Source of the DNA: Acinetobacter sp. ASP199
Lineage (GTDB): Bacteria > Pseudomonadota > Gammaproteobacteria > Pseudomonadales > Moraxellaceae
Direction: 5' to 3'
Length of the DNA stretch: 64,000 bases
NCBI RefSeq assembly: GCF_022700675.1
Contig: NZ_CP062182.1
Span: forward strand, 496,001 to 560,000
In this document: positions 1 to 7,398 of the stretch, piece by piece
Layout of the letters: every line of letters begins with the position of its first letter
How positions within the stretch are numbered: the first letter of the stretch is position 1
Notes under the pieces: model-generated
What the model saw: the letters and a program-made list of their open reading frames with translations, nothing else
The model's database searches: none
What the model was told of the DNA's origin: nothing
Translations under genes and position numbers: made by a program

Positions 1-1
1 A

Positions 2-628
2 GCCAGCGAGCCAGCACCTGCCGAATCTGCAGCTTCAGAGGTAACTGTAACTCAACCTCAGCTCAGTGCCCGTCAGCAGCTGGAAAAGCAGACCATTCCC
101 TATATGCAGGCTTTCCTGAATCTAGATAAGGAGCTGAAAGCACTCAGTGCCAATCACAGCATTAGCCTGATGATTAAGCCGAAGATCTTGAATCCAGGTA
201 ATCCATTGGCAACGGTGGTGTTGAATAGCACGCATTATCTGGGTGGGGCACATGGTTCTACTGCACAGAACTATTATAACTTCGATCTGGACAGTAAAAA
301 GCTGGTCAAGTTGGATGATATTGTCCTGCCAAAAAAAAAGGCTCAGCTGGAAGCCAAAGCACATGAAGTCTTTAAAACCTGGGTGATGGATTCAGAGCTG
401 GCAACTGACGTTGCGGAATATGAGCAGGCCTGGAAATTCAAGCTGACGGATAATTTCTTCCTGACCAAACAAGGTCTGGTTCTGCAATATGCAGAATATG
501 AAATTGGACCTTATGTGGTCGGCTTGCCGCGTTTAAATATTCCTTATAGCGATTTGCAGGGAATTTTAAAACCGGAATATCTGCCGAAAACTGAACAGGC
601 TGCTTCAGAAGCTCAAGTTGCAAAATGA
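2..628 (+). CDS. DUF3298/RsiV-like secreted protein, C-terminal part (5' end outside window)
   Basis: The reading frame is open from the first bases, so the true start lies upstream of the window. The visible N-terminal part is rich in Ala, Ser, Glu and Pro and looks like a linker, as in many periplasmic lipoproteins. The rest resembles the DUF4163/DUF3298 fold of RsiV/PdaC-like proteins: a segment with HYLGGAHGS is followed by a statement-like stretch with FDLDSKKLVKLDDI and a C-terminal part with QYAEYEIGPYVVG. These domains are generally extracytoplasmic and their exact job here is unknown. The stop overlaps the start of the TatD gene as ATGA, so the two are probably co-transcribed. The family assignment is moderately sure; no catalytic function is claimed. 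Confidence 0.7.
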   Translation, partial: ASEPAPAESAASEVTVTQPQLSARQQLEKQTIPYMQAFLNLDKELKALSANHSISLMIKPKILNPGNPLATVVLNSTHYLGGAHGSTAQNYYNFDLDSKKLVKLDDIVLPKKKAQLEAKAHEVFKTWVMDSELATDVAEYEQAWKFKLTDNFFLTKQGLVLQYAEYEIGPYVVGLPRLNIPYSDLQGILKPEYLPKTEQAASEAQVAK

Positions 629-1446
629 GCCTGAAACTGTTTGATACTCACACCCACTTCGATGTTCCTGATTTTGACCATGATCGGGAACAGTTGGCTC
701 ATGCTGCTAAAAGGGTGGGCGTGGAAGGACTGGTTCTAATCGGTTTTTTACAGCAGCGTTTTCAGGATCTGATTCAAACCCAGCATTTTTTAAATGGTCT
801 TTCCGATGCACCAAGAAGCTATTTAGCCCCTGGCTTACATCCTTTTTATATCGAGCAACATCAGCAGGATCATTTGCAGGATTTAGAGCAGATTCTACAA
901 ACTGAAGACTGTGTTGCCATTGGTGAGATCGGTCTGGATACTTTTCTGAAACAGCATAAGCAAGCAGAAATTTTCCAGAAGCAGAAAGATTTTTTTGCCG
1001 TTCAGATTGAACTGGCACAGCAGTTTGATAAACCTGTCTTGCTGCATATCCGTAAATCTCATGCTGATGTTCTACAAACTTTAAAACAGCATCAATTTAA
1101 ACAGGGCGGTATTGCGCATGCCTTTGGTGGAGGAATCGAAGAAGCCAAGGCTTTTATCAAACTGGGTTTCAAGATTGGGGTGACAGGGCAAATTACCAAT
1201 CCCAACGCCAAAAAACTGCATCAGGTGGTTCAGCAGATCGGTCCAGAACATCTGGTCCTTGAAACCGATTGCCCAGACATGACACCCCTATGTTGTCAGC
1301 ATTCTACTGAACAGCGTACCCGTAACACGCCTGCAAATCTGCCCTATGTTCTGCAAGGGCTGGCCAAGAGCTTGCACATGGATCAAGATGAACTAGCAGA
1401 GCAGCTCTGGAAAAACACACATCAGGTTCTACATCTGGATGTCTAA
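625..1446 (+). CDS. TatD family metal-dependent DNase/hydrolase
   Basis: A 273-residue TIM-barrel hydrolase of the TatD family, which are metal-dependent nucleases/phosphoesterases acting on DNA ends in the cytoplasm. Family landmarks are visible in order: the N-terminal metal motif DTHTHF (His9 and His11), a glutamate in AIGEIGLD near residue 98, a histidine in LLHIRKSH near residue 145, and the C-terminal ETDCPDM. The length is normal for the family. It overlaps the preceding gene by 4 nt (ATGA), which implies translational coupling. It could be YcfH-, YjjV- or TatD-like; the HxDxH-type variant seen here (TxTHF) is closest to the YjjV/TatD group, and I do not assign a symbol. Confidence 0.9.
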   Translation: MSLKLFDTHTHFDVPDFDHDREQLAHAAKRVGVEGLVLIGFLQQRFQDLIQTQHFLNGLSDAPRSYLAPGLHPFYIEQHQQDHLQDLEQILQTEDCVAIGEIGLDTFLKQHKQAEIFQKQKDFFAVQIELAQQFDKPVLLHIRKSHADVLQTLKQHQFKQGGIAHAFGGGIEEAKAFIKLGFKIGVTGQITNPNAKKLHQVVQQIGPEHLVLETDCPDMTPLCCQHSTEQRTRNTPANLPYVLQGLAKSLHMDQDELAEQLWKNTHQVLHLDV

Positions 1447-1575
1447 TATAAAATCCCCGCATCAGTCGAAAACTGTATTTCAATGTATGATCCAATGAAA
1501 AAAGGCGCATTATGCAATTTCTAAAATACTTTAGACTTGGCATCATGCATATAAATTATTTTGAGTGAGATTCAC

Positions 1576-2382
1576 ATGGCACAAGGACTATTGGCGGGTA
1601 AGCGCTTCCTGATCGCAGGTATTGCAAGTAAATTATCAATTGCTTTTGGTATTGCTCAGGCATTACACCGTGAAGGTGCAGAACTTGCTTTTACCTATCC
1701 AAATGAAAAGCTGAAAAAACGTGTAGATGATTTTGCTGCACAATTCGGTTCTGAATTGGTATTTCCTTGTGATGTGGCAGTAGATGCAGAAATTGACAAT
1801 GCATTTGCGGAACTGGCAAAACACTGGGATGGTCTGGATGGTGTTGTGCATTCTATTGGTTTTGCACCAGCACATACCTTAGACGGTGACTTTACTGATG
1901 TAACGGATCGTGAAGGTTTCAAGATTGCACATGACATCAGTGCTTATAGCTTTATCGCGATGGCGCGTGCTGCAAAGCCGCTTTTAGCTGCTCGTCAAGG
2001 CTGTCTGCTCACTTTAACTTATCAAGGTTCTGAGCGTGTGATGCCGAATTACAACGTGATGGGCCTAGCAAAAGCATCACTAGAAGCAGGTGTACGTTAC
2101 CTGGCATCTAGCTTGGGTGCAGAAGGTATTCGTGTCAATGCCATCTCCGCTGGTCCAATCCGTACGCTTGCAGCGTCTGGTATTAAATCTTTCCGTAAAA
2201 TGCTGGATCTGAATGAAAAAGTTGCACCGCTTAAACGTAATGTAACGATTGAAGATGTGGGTAATGCAGCATTGTTCCTGTGCTCTCCATGGGCAAATGG
2301 TATCACTGGCGAAATCATGTATGTTGATGCTGGTTATAATACGGTTGGCATGAGCGCAGAGCTGATGCTGGATGCAGAATAA
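1576..2382 (+). CDS. fabI: enoyl-[acyl-carrier-protein] reductase (NADH) FabI
   Basis: Catalyses the last step of each fatty-acid elongation cycle, reducing trans-2-enoyl-ACP with NADH in the cytoplasm. The protein (268 aa from this ATG) is an SDR-type reductase with the FabI catalytic set Tyr149, Tyr159 and Lys166 (Y-x6-K). The N-terminal cofactor loop begins [16 protein letters not shown]. Gly95, the position whose change gives triclosan resistance in Acinetobacter, is the wild-type glycine in HSIGFAP. I chose ATG 1576 over an in-frame TTG at 1561 because GTGAGA lies six to seven bases upstream and known Acinetobacter FabI begins at this Met. A strong bidirectional terminator follows. It appears monocistronic. 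Confidence 0.97.
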   Translation: MAQGLLAGKRFLIAGIASKLSIAFGIAQALHREGAELAFTYPNEKLKKRVDDFAAQFGSELVFPCDVAVDAEIDNAFAELAKHWDGLDGVVHSIGFAPAHTLDGDFTDVTDREGFKIAHDISAYSFIAMARAAKPLLAARQGCLLTLTYQGSERVMPNYNVMGLAKASLEAGVRYLASSLGAEGIRVNAISAGPIRTLAASGIKSFRKMLDLNEKVAPLKRNVTIEDVGNAALFLCSPWANGITGEIMYVDAGYNTVGMSAELMLDAE

Positions 2383-2405
2383 GTTTTTCAATACTTATTT
2401 TGAGC

Positions 2406-2440
2406 AAATAAAACCCCTCAATTGAGGGGTTTTATTTTTT
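2406..2440. terminator. Rho-independent terminator after fabI
   Basis: A perfect 32-nt palindrome at 2406-2437, centred on CAATTG with arms AAAACCCCT and AGGGGTTTT, followed by further T residues. It ends the fabI transcript and is symmetrical enough to work on both strands. Confidence 0.9.
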
Positions 2441-2558
2441 ATGCTAATGGACAATGATGTAAATCTGATGACATCAGGTGTAAAAACTAGGATGAAGATA
2501 ATTTATCTTTCAAGGCTTTGCCATTAATATGTTTAAAAAACAATTTAGGATAATCACC

Positions 2559-2954
2559 ATGTTTAAAACATTGTGGGTTAGCATCATTTTCGTCATGGGC
2601 TTAGGTCTGGGAACTTCGGCTATGGCAGCACAAGAGCATCAGCATTACAGCATGCGTGACCTGGATAAAAATTTGAAAAAATTTAGAGCTGCAGATGATT
2701 CTAAAGAGGCACAAGCAGCATTAAAGATCATGCAGCAAGCTGTAGCAAGCTACCAGAAACATTTACCTTCCAAGTTGCAAAAGCTGAAAGCCGAAGATGC
2801 ACAGGTAGTGGCCTATCAGGGATTGCTAAAGGATTTGCTGAAAGAGATTAAGCAGGCAGAACAGCTGGTTGCTGCTAATCAATTAGATGAAGCCCAAAAT
2901 TTATCTGTGAAAATGGATGAAATTAAAAAGCAGGGGCATAAAGCTTTTAAATAA
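2559..2954 (+). CDS. periplasmic cytochrome b562
   Basis: A small four-helix-bundle b-type cytochrome. Residues 1-23 form a signal peptide ending in AMA, giving a mature protein of about 108 residues, the usual size of soluble cytochrome b562. The two axial heme ligands of the family are in place: Met32 (YSMRDLDKNLK, near the mature N-terminus) and His127 (KKQGHKAFK, in the last helix). There is no CxxCH, so heme would be non-covalently bound. Similarity to E. coli CybC is visible along the length, for example DKNLKKFRAADD. The physiological electron partner is unknown for this family. ATG 2559 has TTAGGA eight bases upstream; an in-frame ATG at 2529 lacks a comparable site. It stands alone between two terminators. 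Confidence 0.85.
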   Translation: MFKTLWVSIIFVMGLGLGTSAMAAQEHQHYSMRDLDKNLKKFRAADDSKEAQAALKIMQQAVASYQKHLPSKLQKLKAEDAQVVAYQGLLKDLLKEIKQAEQLVAANQLDEAQNLSVKMDEIKKQGHKAFK

Positions 2955-2970
2955 CTTATAAACAGACCAT

Positions 2971-2998
2971 AAAAAAGACCGCACAAGCGGTCTTTTTT
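2971..2998. terminator. bidirectional terminator between cytochrome b562 gene and secB
   Basis: Perfect inverted repeat with arms AAAAAAGACCGC and GCGGTCTTTTTT around the loop ACAA. It serves the converging cytochrome b562 (+) and secB (-) transcripts. Confidence 0.92.
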
Positions 2999-3015
2999 GA
3001 TTCAGGATCAAACGA

Positions 3016-3474
3016 TTAAGCTTGACCTTCAACAGCAGCAGCTTGCGCACGTTGCATGTTGGCTTCGAATTCAGCATCGAAGTTAATCGGCGTAAGAAGT
3101 AACTGTGGGAAGCTACCTTTAGTAACCAGATCATTCACTGCTTCACGAAGGAATGGGAACAGGATGTTCGGGCAGTACGCACCAAGAATGTAAGGTAGAC
3201 GCTCTTCTTCAACGCTATCAATCAGGAAAATCCCTGCTTGAGTTACATCAACGATAAACGCTGTATCACCTTCGTTATTTGCCTGTACGACTACTTTTAA
3301 AGCGACTTCAAAGTGAGTTGGATCAATCTTTTCTGCAGAAGAAGAAAGGTTGATGTTCAGCTCAGGTTGCCATTGCTTGGTAAAAACTTGTGCCCCAGGT
3401 ACTTCAAAAGAAATGTCTTTAGTATAAATACGCTCTAATGCCAATTGTGGTTGAGCTTGTTGTTCTTCACTCAT
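3016..3474 (-). CDS. secB: protein-export chaperone SecB
   Basis: A cytosolic homotetrameric chaperone that keeps secretory precursors unfolded and delivers them to SecA. At 152 aa the length is normal. The family signature is clear: [16 protein letters not shown] near the N-terminus, then [21 protein letters not shown] and LLLTPINF. It is the last gene of a minus-strand group with grxC and the rhodanese protein. The grxC-secB spacing is about 38 nt, matching the rhodanese-grxC-secB order known from other gamma-proteobacteria, where it is linked to gpsA. No oddities were seen. Confidence 0.97.
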   Translation of the reverse strand: MSEEQQAQPQLALERIYTKDISFEVPGAQVFTKQWQPELNINLSSSAEKIDPTHFEVALKVVVQANNEGDTAFIVDVTQAGIFLIDSVEEERLPYILGAYCPNILFPFLREAVNDLVTKGSFPQLLLTPINFDAEFEANMQRAQAAAVEGQA

Positions 3475-3512
3475 TCTTTAATCCTTAATATGAAGTGATA
3501 ATTAAAAGGCCA

Positions 3513-3767
3513 TTAAGCCAGTAATTCGTCGAGTTTGCCTTCACGCTCTAAAGCATAAAGCTGGTCAAAACCGCCGATGAATTGTTCATTAATAAAAATC
3601 TGTGGCACGGTGCGGTGATTGGTGCGTTGCATCAAATCAAGACGAACCTGTGGATCTTCTTTAGACAGATTGATTTCTTTATATTCTACGCCCTTACGCT
3701 CAAGGAGCTGTTTTGCACGGACACAGTATGGACACACAGTCGTTGAATAGATAATGACTTCAGCCAT
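3513..3767 (-). CDS. grxC: glutaredoxin 3
   Basis: An 84-residue dithiol glutaredoxin that uses glutathione to reduce protein disulfides in the cytosol. The redox motif CPYC is at residues 12-15 (TTVCPYCVRAKQLL), and the glutathione-binding TVPQIFI and GGFDQL motifs follow in the expected order. The length is typical. It sits between the rhodanese-domain gene upstream and secB downstream on the minus strand, with short gaps consistent with one operon. An AGGAGATT-type ribosome site precedes the start. Confidence 0.95.
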   Translation of the reverse strand: MAEVIIYSTTVCPYCVRAKQLLERKGVEYKEINLSKEDPQVRLDLMQRTNHRTVPQIFINEQFIGGFDQLYALEREGKLDELLA

Positions 3768-3789
3768 GAATGAATCTCCTGATCGTAAA

Positions 3790-4197
3790 TTATTTACTTT
3801 TCACCAGAGGTAAGCCTTGAGCTTTCCAGTTGCTAATGCCGCCATCAAGACGGTAAGCATCTGCATGGCCCACTTGTTGTAGCGCAGTACCTGCAACTTG
3901 CCCCAGATTACAAATGAATACCAATGGGCGATCTGCTGTTTTTAACTCTTCAACATGTTTGGTAATTTGGCTATATGGAATATTACGGCTACCGCTGATA
4001 TGACCTTCACGGAAATCTTTGCCATCACGCAAGTCGATCAGCATGGCATTTTTTGCCTTGACCAAAATACCCAGCGATTGCGGGGAAATTTTACGACCGT
4101 TACGTTGACCTTCGATAATGAAGAACAAGACCACCAATGCTGCAAGTGCGCCAAACAAGAAGGGGTGATTCCCCATAAACTCGAACCAACGTTCCAC
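3790..4197 (-). CDS. membrane-anchored rhodanese-like protein (YibN type)
   Basis: A 135-residue protein with one N-terminal transmembrane segment (about residues 11-30) and a single cytosolic rhodanese domain. The catalytic-loop cysteine is present as Cys96 in FICNLGQVAGTA, and the domain contains LIDLRDGKDFREGHISGSRNIP, the usual rhodanese CH2A region. Such proteins carry sulfur as a persulfide, but the acceptor is not known here. It is the first gene of the rhodanese-grxC-secB group, the same neighbourhood as E. coli yibN. The function is assigned by domain only. Confidence 0.88.
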   Translation of the reverse strand: MERWFEFMGNHPFLFGALAALVVLFFIIEGQRNGRKISPQSLGILVKAKNAMLIDLRDGKDFREGHISGSRNIPYSQITKHVEELKTADRPLVFICNLGQVAGTALQQVGHADAYRLDGGISNWKAQGLPLVKSK

Positions 4198-4290
4198 AAT
4201 TCACCTAATTACAATTTTAAAATTGCCAAGAGTATAGCTCATAAATATGGTGATCAAAATCACCGCTTCAAGGGCTAAAGCTTAAGAATA

Positions 4291-5349
4291 TCAATTTTTT
4301 TGTTGAGCTTCCGTGATTTCATCAATTAATCGCAGATAGCTGTCCAAACGACGCGGCAGAATTTCACCTGAACTTGCTGCCTGACGTAAAGCACATTGCT
4401 TTTCATGCTTATGCGTACAGTTACGGAACTGACAGTGACCCAGCAGATTTTCAATCTCTGGAAAACCGGTTTGTACTTTGTCTAAAGTCAGATGCCACAG
4501 ACCAAATTCACGAATCCCTGGAGAATCAATCAGCGCAGCGCCATCGCCAAAGGAAATCAGACGTGTTGATGTCGTGGTATGCTGACCCAGTGCCGAGTTT
4601 TCAGAAATGACATTGGTTTTTTGAGCTGCATCAGGCACGATGGCATTAATCAGGGTGCTTTTACCGACACCTGACTGGCCTACAAATGCCACGGTTTCAT
4701 CATTTAGGCGAGCGGACAGTTCAGTCAGATCTCCATCAGATTGGGTTTGCATGACTTCATAGCCCAGATTTTCATACTCTTTGAGTAGGTCCAGAATCGG
4801 GTCATTTTCCTTGAGCAAGTCTGATTTATTCAGGACCAACAGAGCCGGAATCTCTGCATCAGCACAAGCCACCAGATAGCGGTCAATCAGACCCGGCGCT
4901 GGTTCCGGTAAAGGTGCAAACACGATTACGATCAGGGAAATATTGGCTGCGACCGGTTTAACCTTATGATAGCGGTCTGGTCGGGTCAGCAGTGATTTAC
5001 GCGGATGGATTGCCGTGATAATCCCTAAGCCAGTATTTGGATCAGCCTGCCATTTGACCCGGTCACCCGTCACCAGCAATTCAAGATTAGTGCGGGTATG
5101 ACAGCGCCATACACTGCCCATTTCAATTTCTTTCCAGAAGGGTTCAGGTTCACCTTCAGCCACCACCGGTTTTTCAGGATGTTGTGCAGGAACTGAAAGT
5201 GCCTGGACTTCTAGCTGTCGGCCATAATGCTGCACGACCAGACCTTCCAGGTCTTGAGAGGTATCAATCTCTTCCTGACGCGTTTTGTGCTGTTTTTGAA
5301 TACGACGTTGTTGTTGTTCAGTTAAACGACGTTTACGTATTAAAGCCAT
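4291..5349 (-). CDS. rsgA: ribosome small-subunit biogenesis GTPase RsgA
   Basis: A circularly permuted GTPase that acts late in 30S subunit maturation. The motif order shows the permutation: G4 NKSD at 164-167 comes before the P-loop GQSGVGKST at 224-232 and the G3 DSPG at 275-278. An OB-fold lies at the N-terminus, and a C-terminal zinc site is formed by Cys306, Cys311, a His at 313 or 315, and Cys319. The first 30 residues are very basic (KRRLTEQQQRRIQKQHKTR), typical of ribosome-binding extensions. It is divergent from orn, which also neighbours rsgA in many gamma-proteobacteria. Confidence 0.96.
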   Translation of the reverse strand: MALIRKRRLTEQQQRRIQKQHKTRQEEIDTSQDLEGLVVQHYGRQLEVQALSVPAQHPEKPVVAEGEPEPFWKEIEMGSVWRCHTRTNLELLVTGDRVKWQADPNTGLGIITAIHPRKSLLTRPDRYHKVKPVAANISLIVIVFAPLPEPAPGLIDRYLVACADAEIPALLVLNKSDLLKENDPILDLLKEYENLGYEVMQTQSDGDLTELSARLNDETVAFVGQSGVGKSTLINAIVPDAAQKTNVISENSALGQHTTTSTRLISFGDGAALIDSPGIREFGLWHLTLDKVQTGFPEIENLLGHCQFRNCTHKHEKQCALRQAASSGEILPRRLDSYLRLIDEITEAQQKN

Positions 5350-5473
5350 TCAAATCCTAAAAAACCATGGGAGCGAGATGGCAAAAATAGCATGAAGCAG
5401 GGTGTCAGTTACAGCATCGGCGTAATAAATTTGCTACTATAAATGTTTTATAGCCTAATAAGATTGCACATTT

Positions 5474-6031
5474 ATGAGCAGCACCCCGGATAGCCGCCTG
5501 ATTTGGATTGACCTGGAAATGACAGGTCTGGATACAGACAATGACCAGATTATTGAAATTGCGACTATTGTTACAGATGATAATTTAAATATTTTGGCAG
5601 AAGGTCCCGTGCTGGCAATTCATCAGTCACCTATTTTGCTCAATGCAATGGATGAGTGGAATACACGCCAGCATGGTCAATCTGGTTTAATTGAACGTGT
5701 GCGCCGTAGTAAATTGACCGCACGTGATGCAGAACTACAAACGCTCGAATTTTTGAAAAAATGGGTGAACCCTAAAACTTCACCAATGTGCGGTAACTCA
5801 ATCTGCCAAGATCGTCGTTTTATGCACCGTTTAATGCCTGAACTTGAGCAATTTTTCCATTACCGTAATTTAGATGTGTCTTCTGTGAAAGAGCTTGCAA
5901 AACGCTGGCGTCCAGAAATCATGGGTGGTCTGAAGAAAAATGCATCGCACTTGGCGATGGATGACATCCGTGATTCGATTGCAGAATTGAAATACTATCG
6001 TGACTATTTCTTTATCATGAATAAAGACTAA
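5474..6031 (+). CDS. orn: oligoribonuclease
   Basis: A 3'-5' exoribonuclease of the DEDDh family that degrades 2-5 nt RNA and pGpG, the final step of RNA turnover and c-di-GMP breakdown. Catalytic residues appear in order: Asp13 and Glu15 in WIDLEMTG, a middle Asp in [14 protein letters not shown], and the C-terminal [10 protein letters not shown] carrying the His and Asp. At 185 aa the length is standard. The gene is divergent from rsgA across a 124-bp gap containing an AT-rich TACTATAAAT box at 5436-5445. A hairpin terminator follows. Confidence 0.96.
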   Translation: MSSTPDSRLIWIDLEMTGLDTDNDQIIEIATIVTDDNLNILAEGPVLAIHQSPILLNAMDEWNTRQHGQSGLIERVRRSKLTARDAELQTLEFLKKWVNPKTSPMCGNSICQDRRFMHRLMPELEQFFHYRNLDVSSVKELAKRWRPEIMGGLKKNASHLAMDDIRDSIAELKYYRDYFFIMNKD

Positions 6032-6046
6032 TCATCAGATGCAAAG

Positions 6047-6070
6047 AAAGAGGCGAAAGCCTCTTTTTTT
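6047..6070 (+). terminator. terminator after orn
   Basis: Stem AAAGAGGC/GCCTCTTT with a GAAA tetraloop at 6047-6066, followed by a run of T. The T run touches the stop codon of the small minus-strand gene that follows. Confidence 0.85.
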
Positions 6071-6318
6071 TATTTGCTAGAAGAGAGCCTTTTACTATAA
6101 AAATTATCGCTACTTTCAAACAGTACCCAGGTGAGCAGGACCAAAGCAAGATGGGTCTGGGTTTCATGTTGATCAAAGACGATTAAAGCAAATAGTCCCA
6201 AAGTCAGTAAGCGAATCATGATGCTGAGGTAATAATTTTTCTGCTTTTGAAAAACTACGCTATAAAGATAAAGCAGGAACAGAAAAACCATGAGTGCATA
6301 AAGGGCGTTAAATAGCAT
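6070..6318 (-). CDS. small membrane protein of unknown function
   Basis: I do not recognise this 82-residue product. It is strongly hydrophobic with about three predicted membrane segments: residues 5-22, 32-48 and roughly 54-66. Short charged loops separate them (QKQKN; DQHETQ) and the tail is basic (SKRLSSSK). The start ATG at 6318 is preceded on the minus strand by CAGGTCAGT, an acceptable ribosome site. Its stop codon lies inside the T run of the orn terminator. The good membrane topology and the ribosome site suggest it is real, but no family or partner can be named. Confidence 0.55.
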   Translation of the reverse strand: MLFNALYALMVFLFLLYLYSVVFQKQKNYYLSIMIRLLTLGLFALIVFDQHETQTHLALVLLTWVLFESSDNFYSKRLSSSK

Positions 6319-6488
6319 ACTGACCTGACTCCCTTTAAGCTGATAATGAGTAAAGTATTTTGGTTATAGTGATGATTGTACTGATGAGTATAATTTGATC
6401 GATTTTAAGCATTCTATGGACGGTGCAAGAATACTTTTTTGACTGATTTTGTATCTGAATTTTAGTGGCAGTCAACCGGCTGCGAATT

Positions 6489-6497
6489 TGCTAAAAT
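6489..6497 (+). promoter_or_regulatory. extended -10 promoter candidate for tcdA
   Basis: TGCTAAAAT at 6489-6497 fits an extended -10 element (TG-n-TAnAAT) 32 nt upstream of the tcdA start. No convincing -35 was seen. Confidence 0.35.
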
Positions 6498-6528
6498 GCC
6501 CCGATGTTTTTCTTGCTATTGATGACCT

Positions 6529-7299
6529 ATGACTGATCTGCTTCAAGATGATGAATATGACCGCCGTTTTGCCGGTGTGGCCAAAATTTATGGCGATGAC
6601 AGCTTTCATCATTACGAAAACAGTCATGTGATGGTGATTGGTATTGGTGGTGTAGGCTCTTGGGCAGTCGAGGCACTGGCACGTACCGGGATTGGTGAAC
6701 TGACTATTGTCGACATGGATGTAGTGGCTGCATCGAATATCAACCGCCAGTTACCCGCGATGACGACTACCTTAGGCCGTGAAAAGATTGAAATCATGGC
6801 AGAACGCTGCCGTGCGATTAACCCACGTATCAAAGTAAATCTGATTGACAATTACCTCACTCAAGAAAATGTCAAAGAAATCCTGGCGGGAAAACCTGAC
6901 ATTATTCTGGACTGTATTGATGACGTGAAAGCTAAATTTGCTTTGATGCTACATTGCCGTTTTAACAAAATTCCTCTGATTGTCTCGGGTGGCGCAGGTG
7001 GTAAGTTAGATCCATTAAAAATTCGTGTTGCCGATTTATCCAAAACTGAACAGGATCCGATGCTGGCAAAATTACGTGCACAGTTACGCGCTAAAGGCAT
7101 CTGTAAAAAACCGAAAGAAAAATTCGGCATCACCTGTGTTTATTCAATTGATAATCCATTCTCCAGTGCTGATGTCTGCCCAAGCGCAGGCTTACGCTGT
7201 GGTGGCTACGGTTCTGCGGTGGTGGTGACCTCCAGTTTTGCCATGGTCGCAGTATCAGAAGTGTTGAAAAAGCTCGATATGAAGCGACCAAAAGTCTGA
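6529..7299 (+). CDS. tcdA: tRNA threonylcarbamoyladenosine dehydratase TcdA
   Basis: An E1/ThiF-like ATP-dependent enzyme (also known as CsdL/YgdL) that cyclises t6A37 of tRNAs to ct6A. The nucleotide-binding GIGGVGSWAVEAL loop is at residues 38-50, with MDVVAASNINRQ and DCIDDVKAKFAL of the E1 fold following. The C-terminal part contains GICKKPKEKFG and a conserved segment with PSAGLRCGGYGS. At 256 aa it is slightly shorter than E. coli TcdA. No csdA/csdE genes are adjacent. The assignment follows from strong family similarity. Confidence 0.92.
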   Translation: MTDLLQDDEYDRRFAGVAKIYGDDSFHHYENSHVMVIGIGGVGSWAVEALARTGIGELTIVDMDVVAASNINRQLPAMTTTLGREKIEIMAERCRAINPRIKVNLIDNYLTQENVKEILAGKPDIILDCIDDVKAKFALMLHCRFNKIPLIVSGGAGGKLDPLKIRVADLSKTEQDPMLAKLRAQLRAKGICKKPKEKFGITCVYSIDNPFSSADVCPSAGLRCGGYGSAVVVTSSFAMVAVSEVLKKLDMKRPKV

Positions 7300-7309
7300 T
7301 TTACAAAAT

Positions 7310-7337
7310 AAAAAAGTACATTCTCTGTGCTTTTTTT
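7310..7337 (+). terminator. terminator after tcdA
   Basis: Arms AAAAAAGTACA and TGTGCTTTTTT around TTCTC, with one G-T pair, ending in a T tract. Confidence 0.7.
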
Positions 7338-7398
7338 ATGCCGGCGTTTAGAATGAAAACTATATTCATATAACAAAAAACAATATCAGGGAGCAGCT

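Noticed and set aside
1561..1575. TTG start giving FabI five extra residues
   Set aside because: The ATG at 1576 has a properly spaced ribosome site and matches the family N-terminus.
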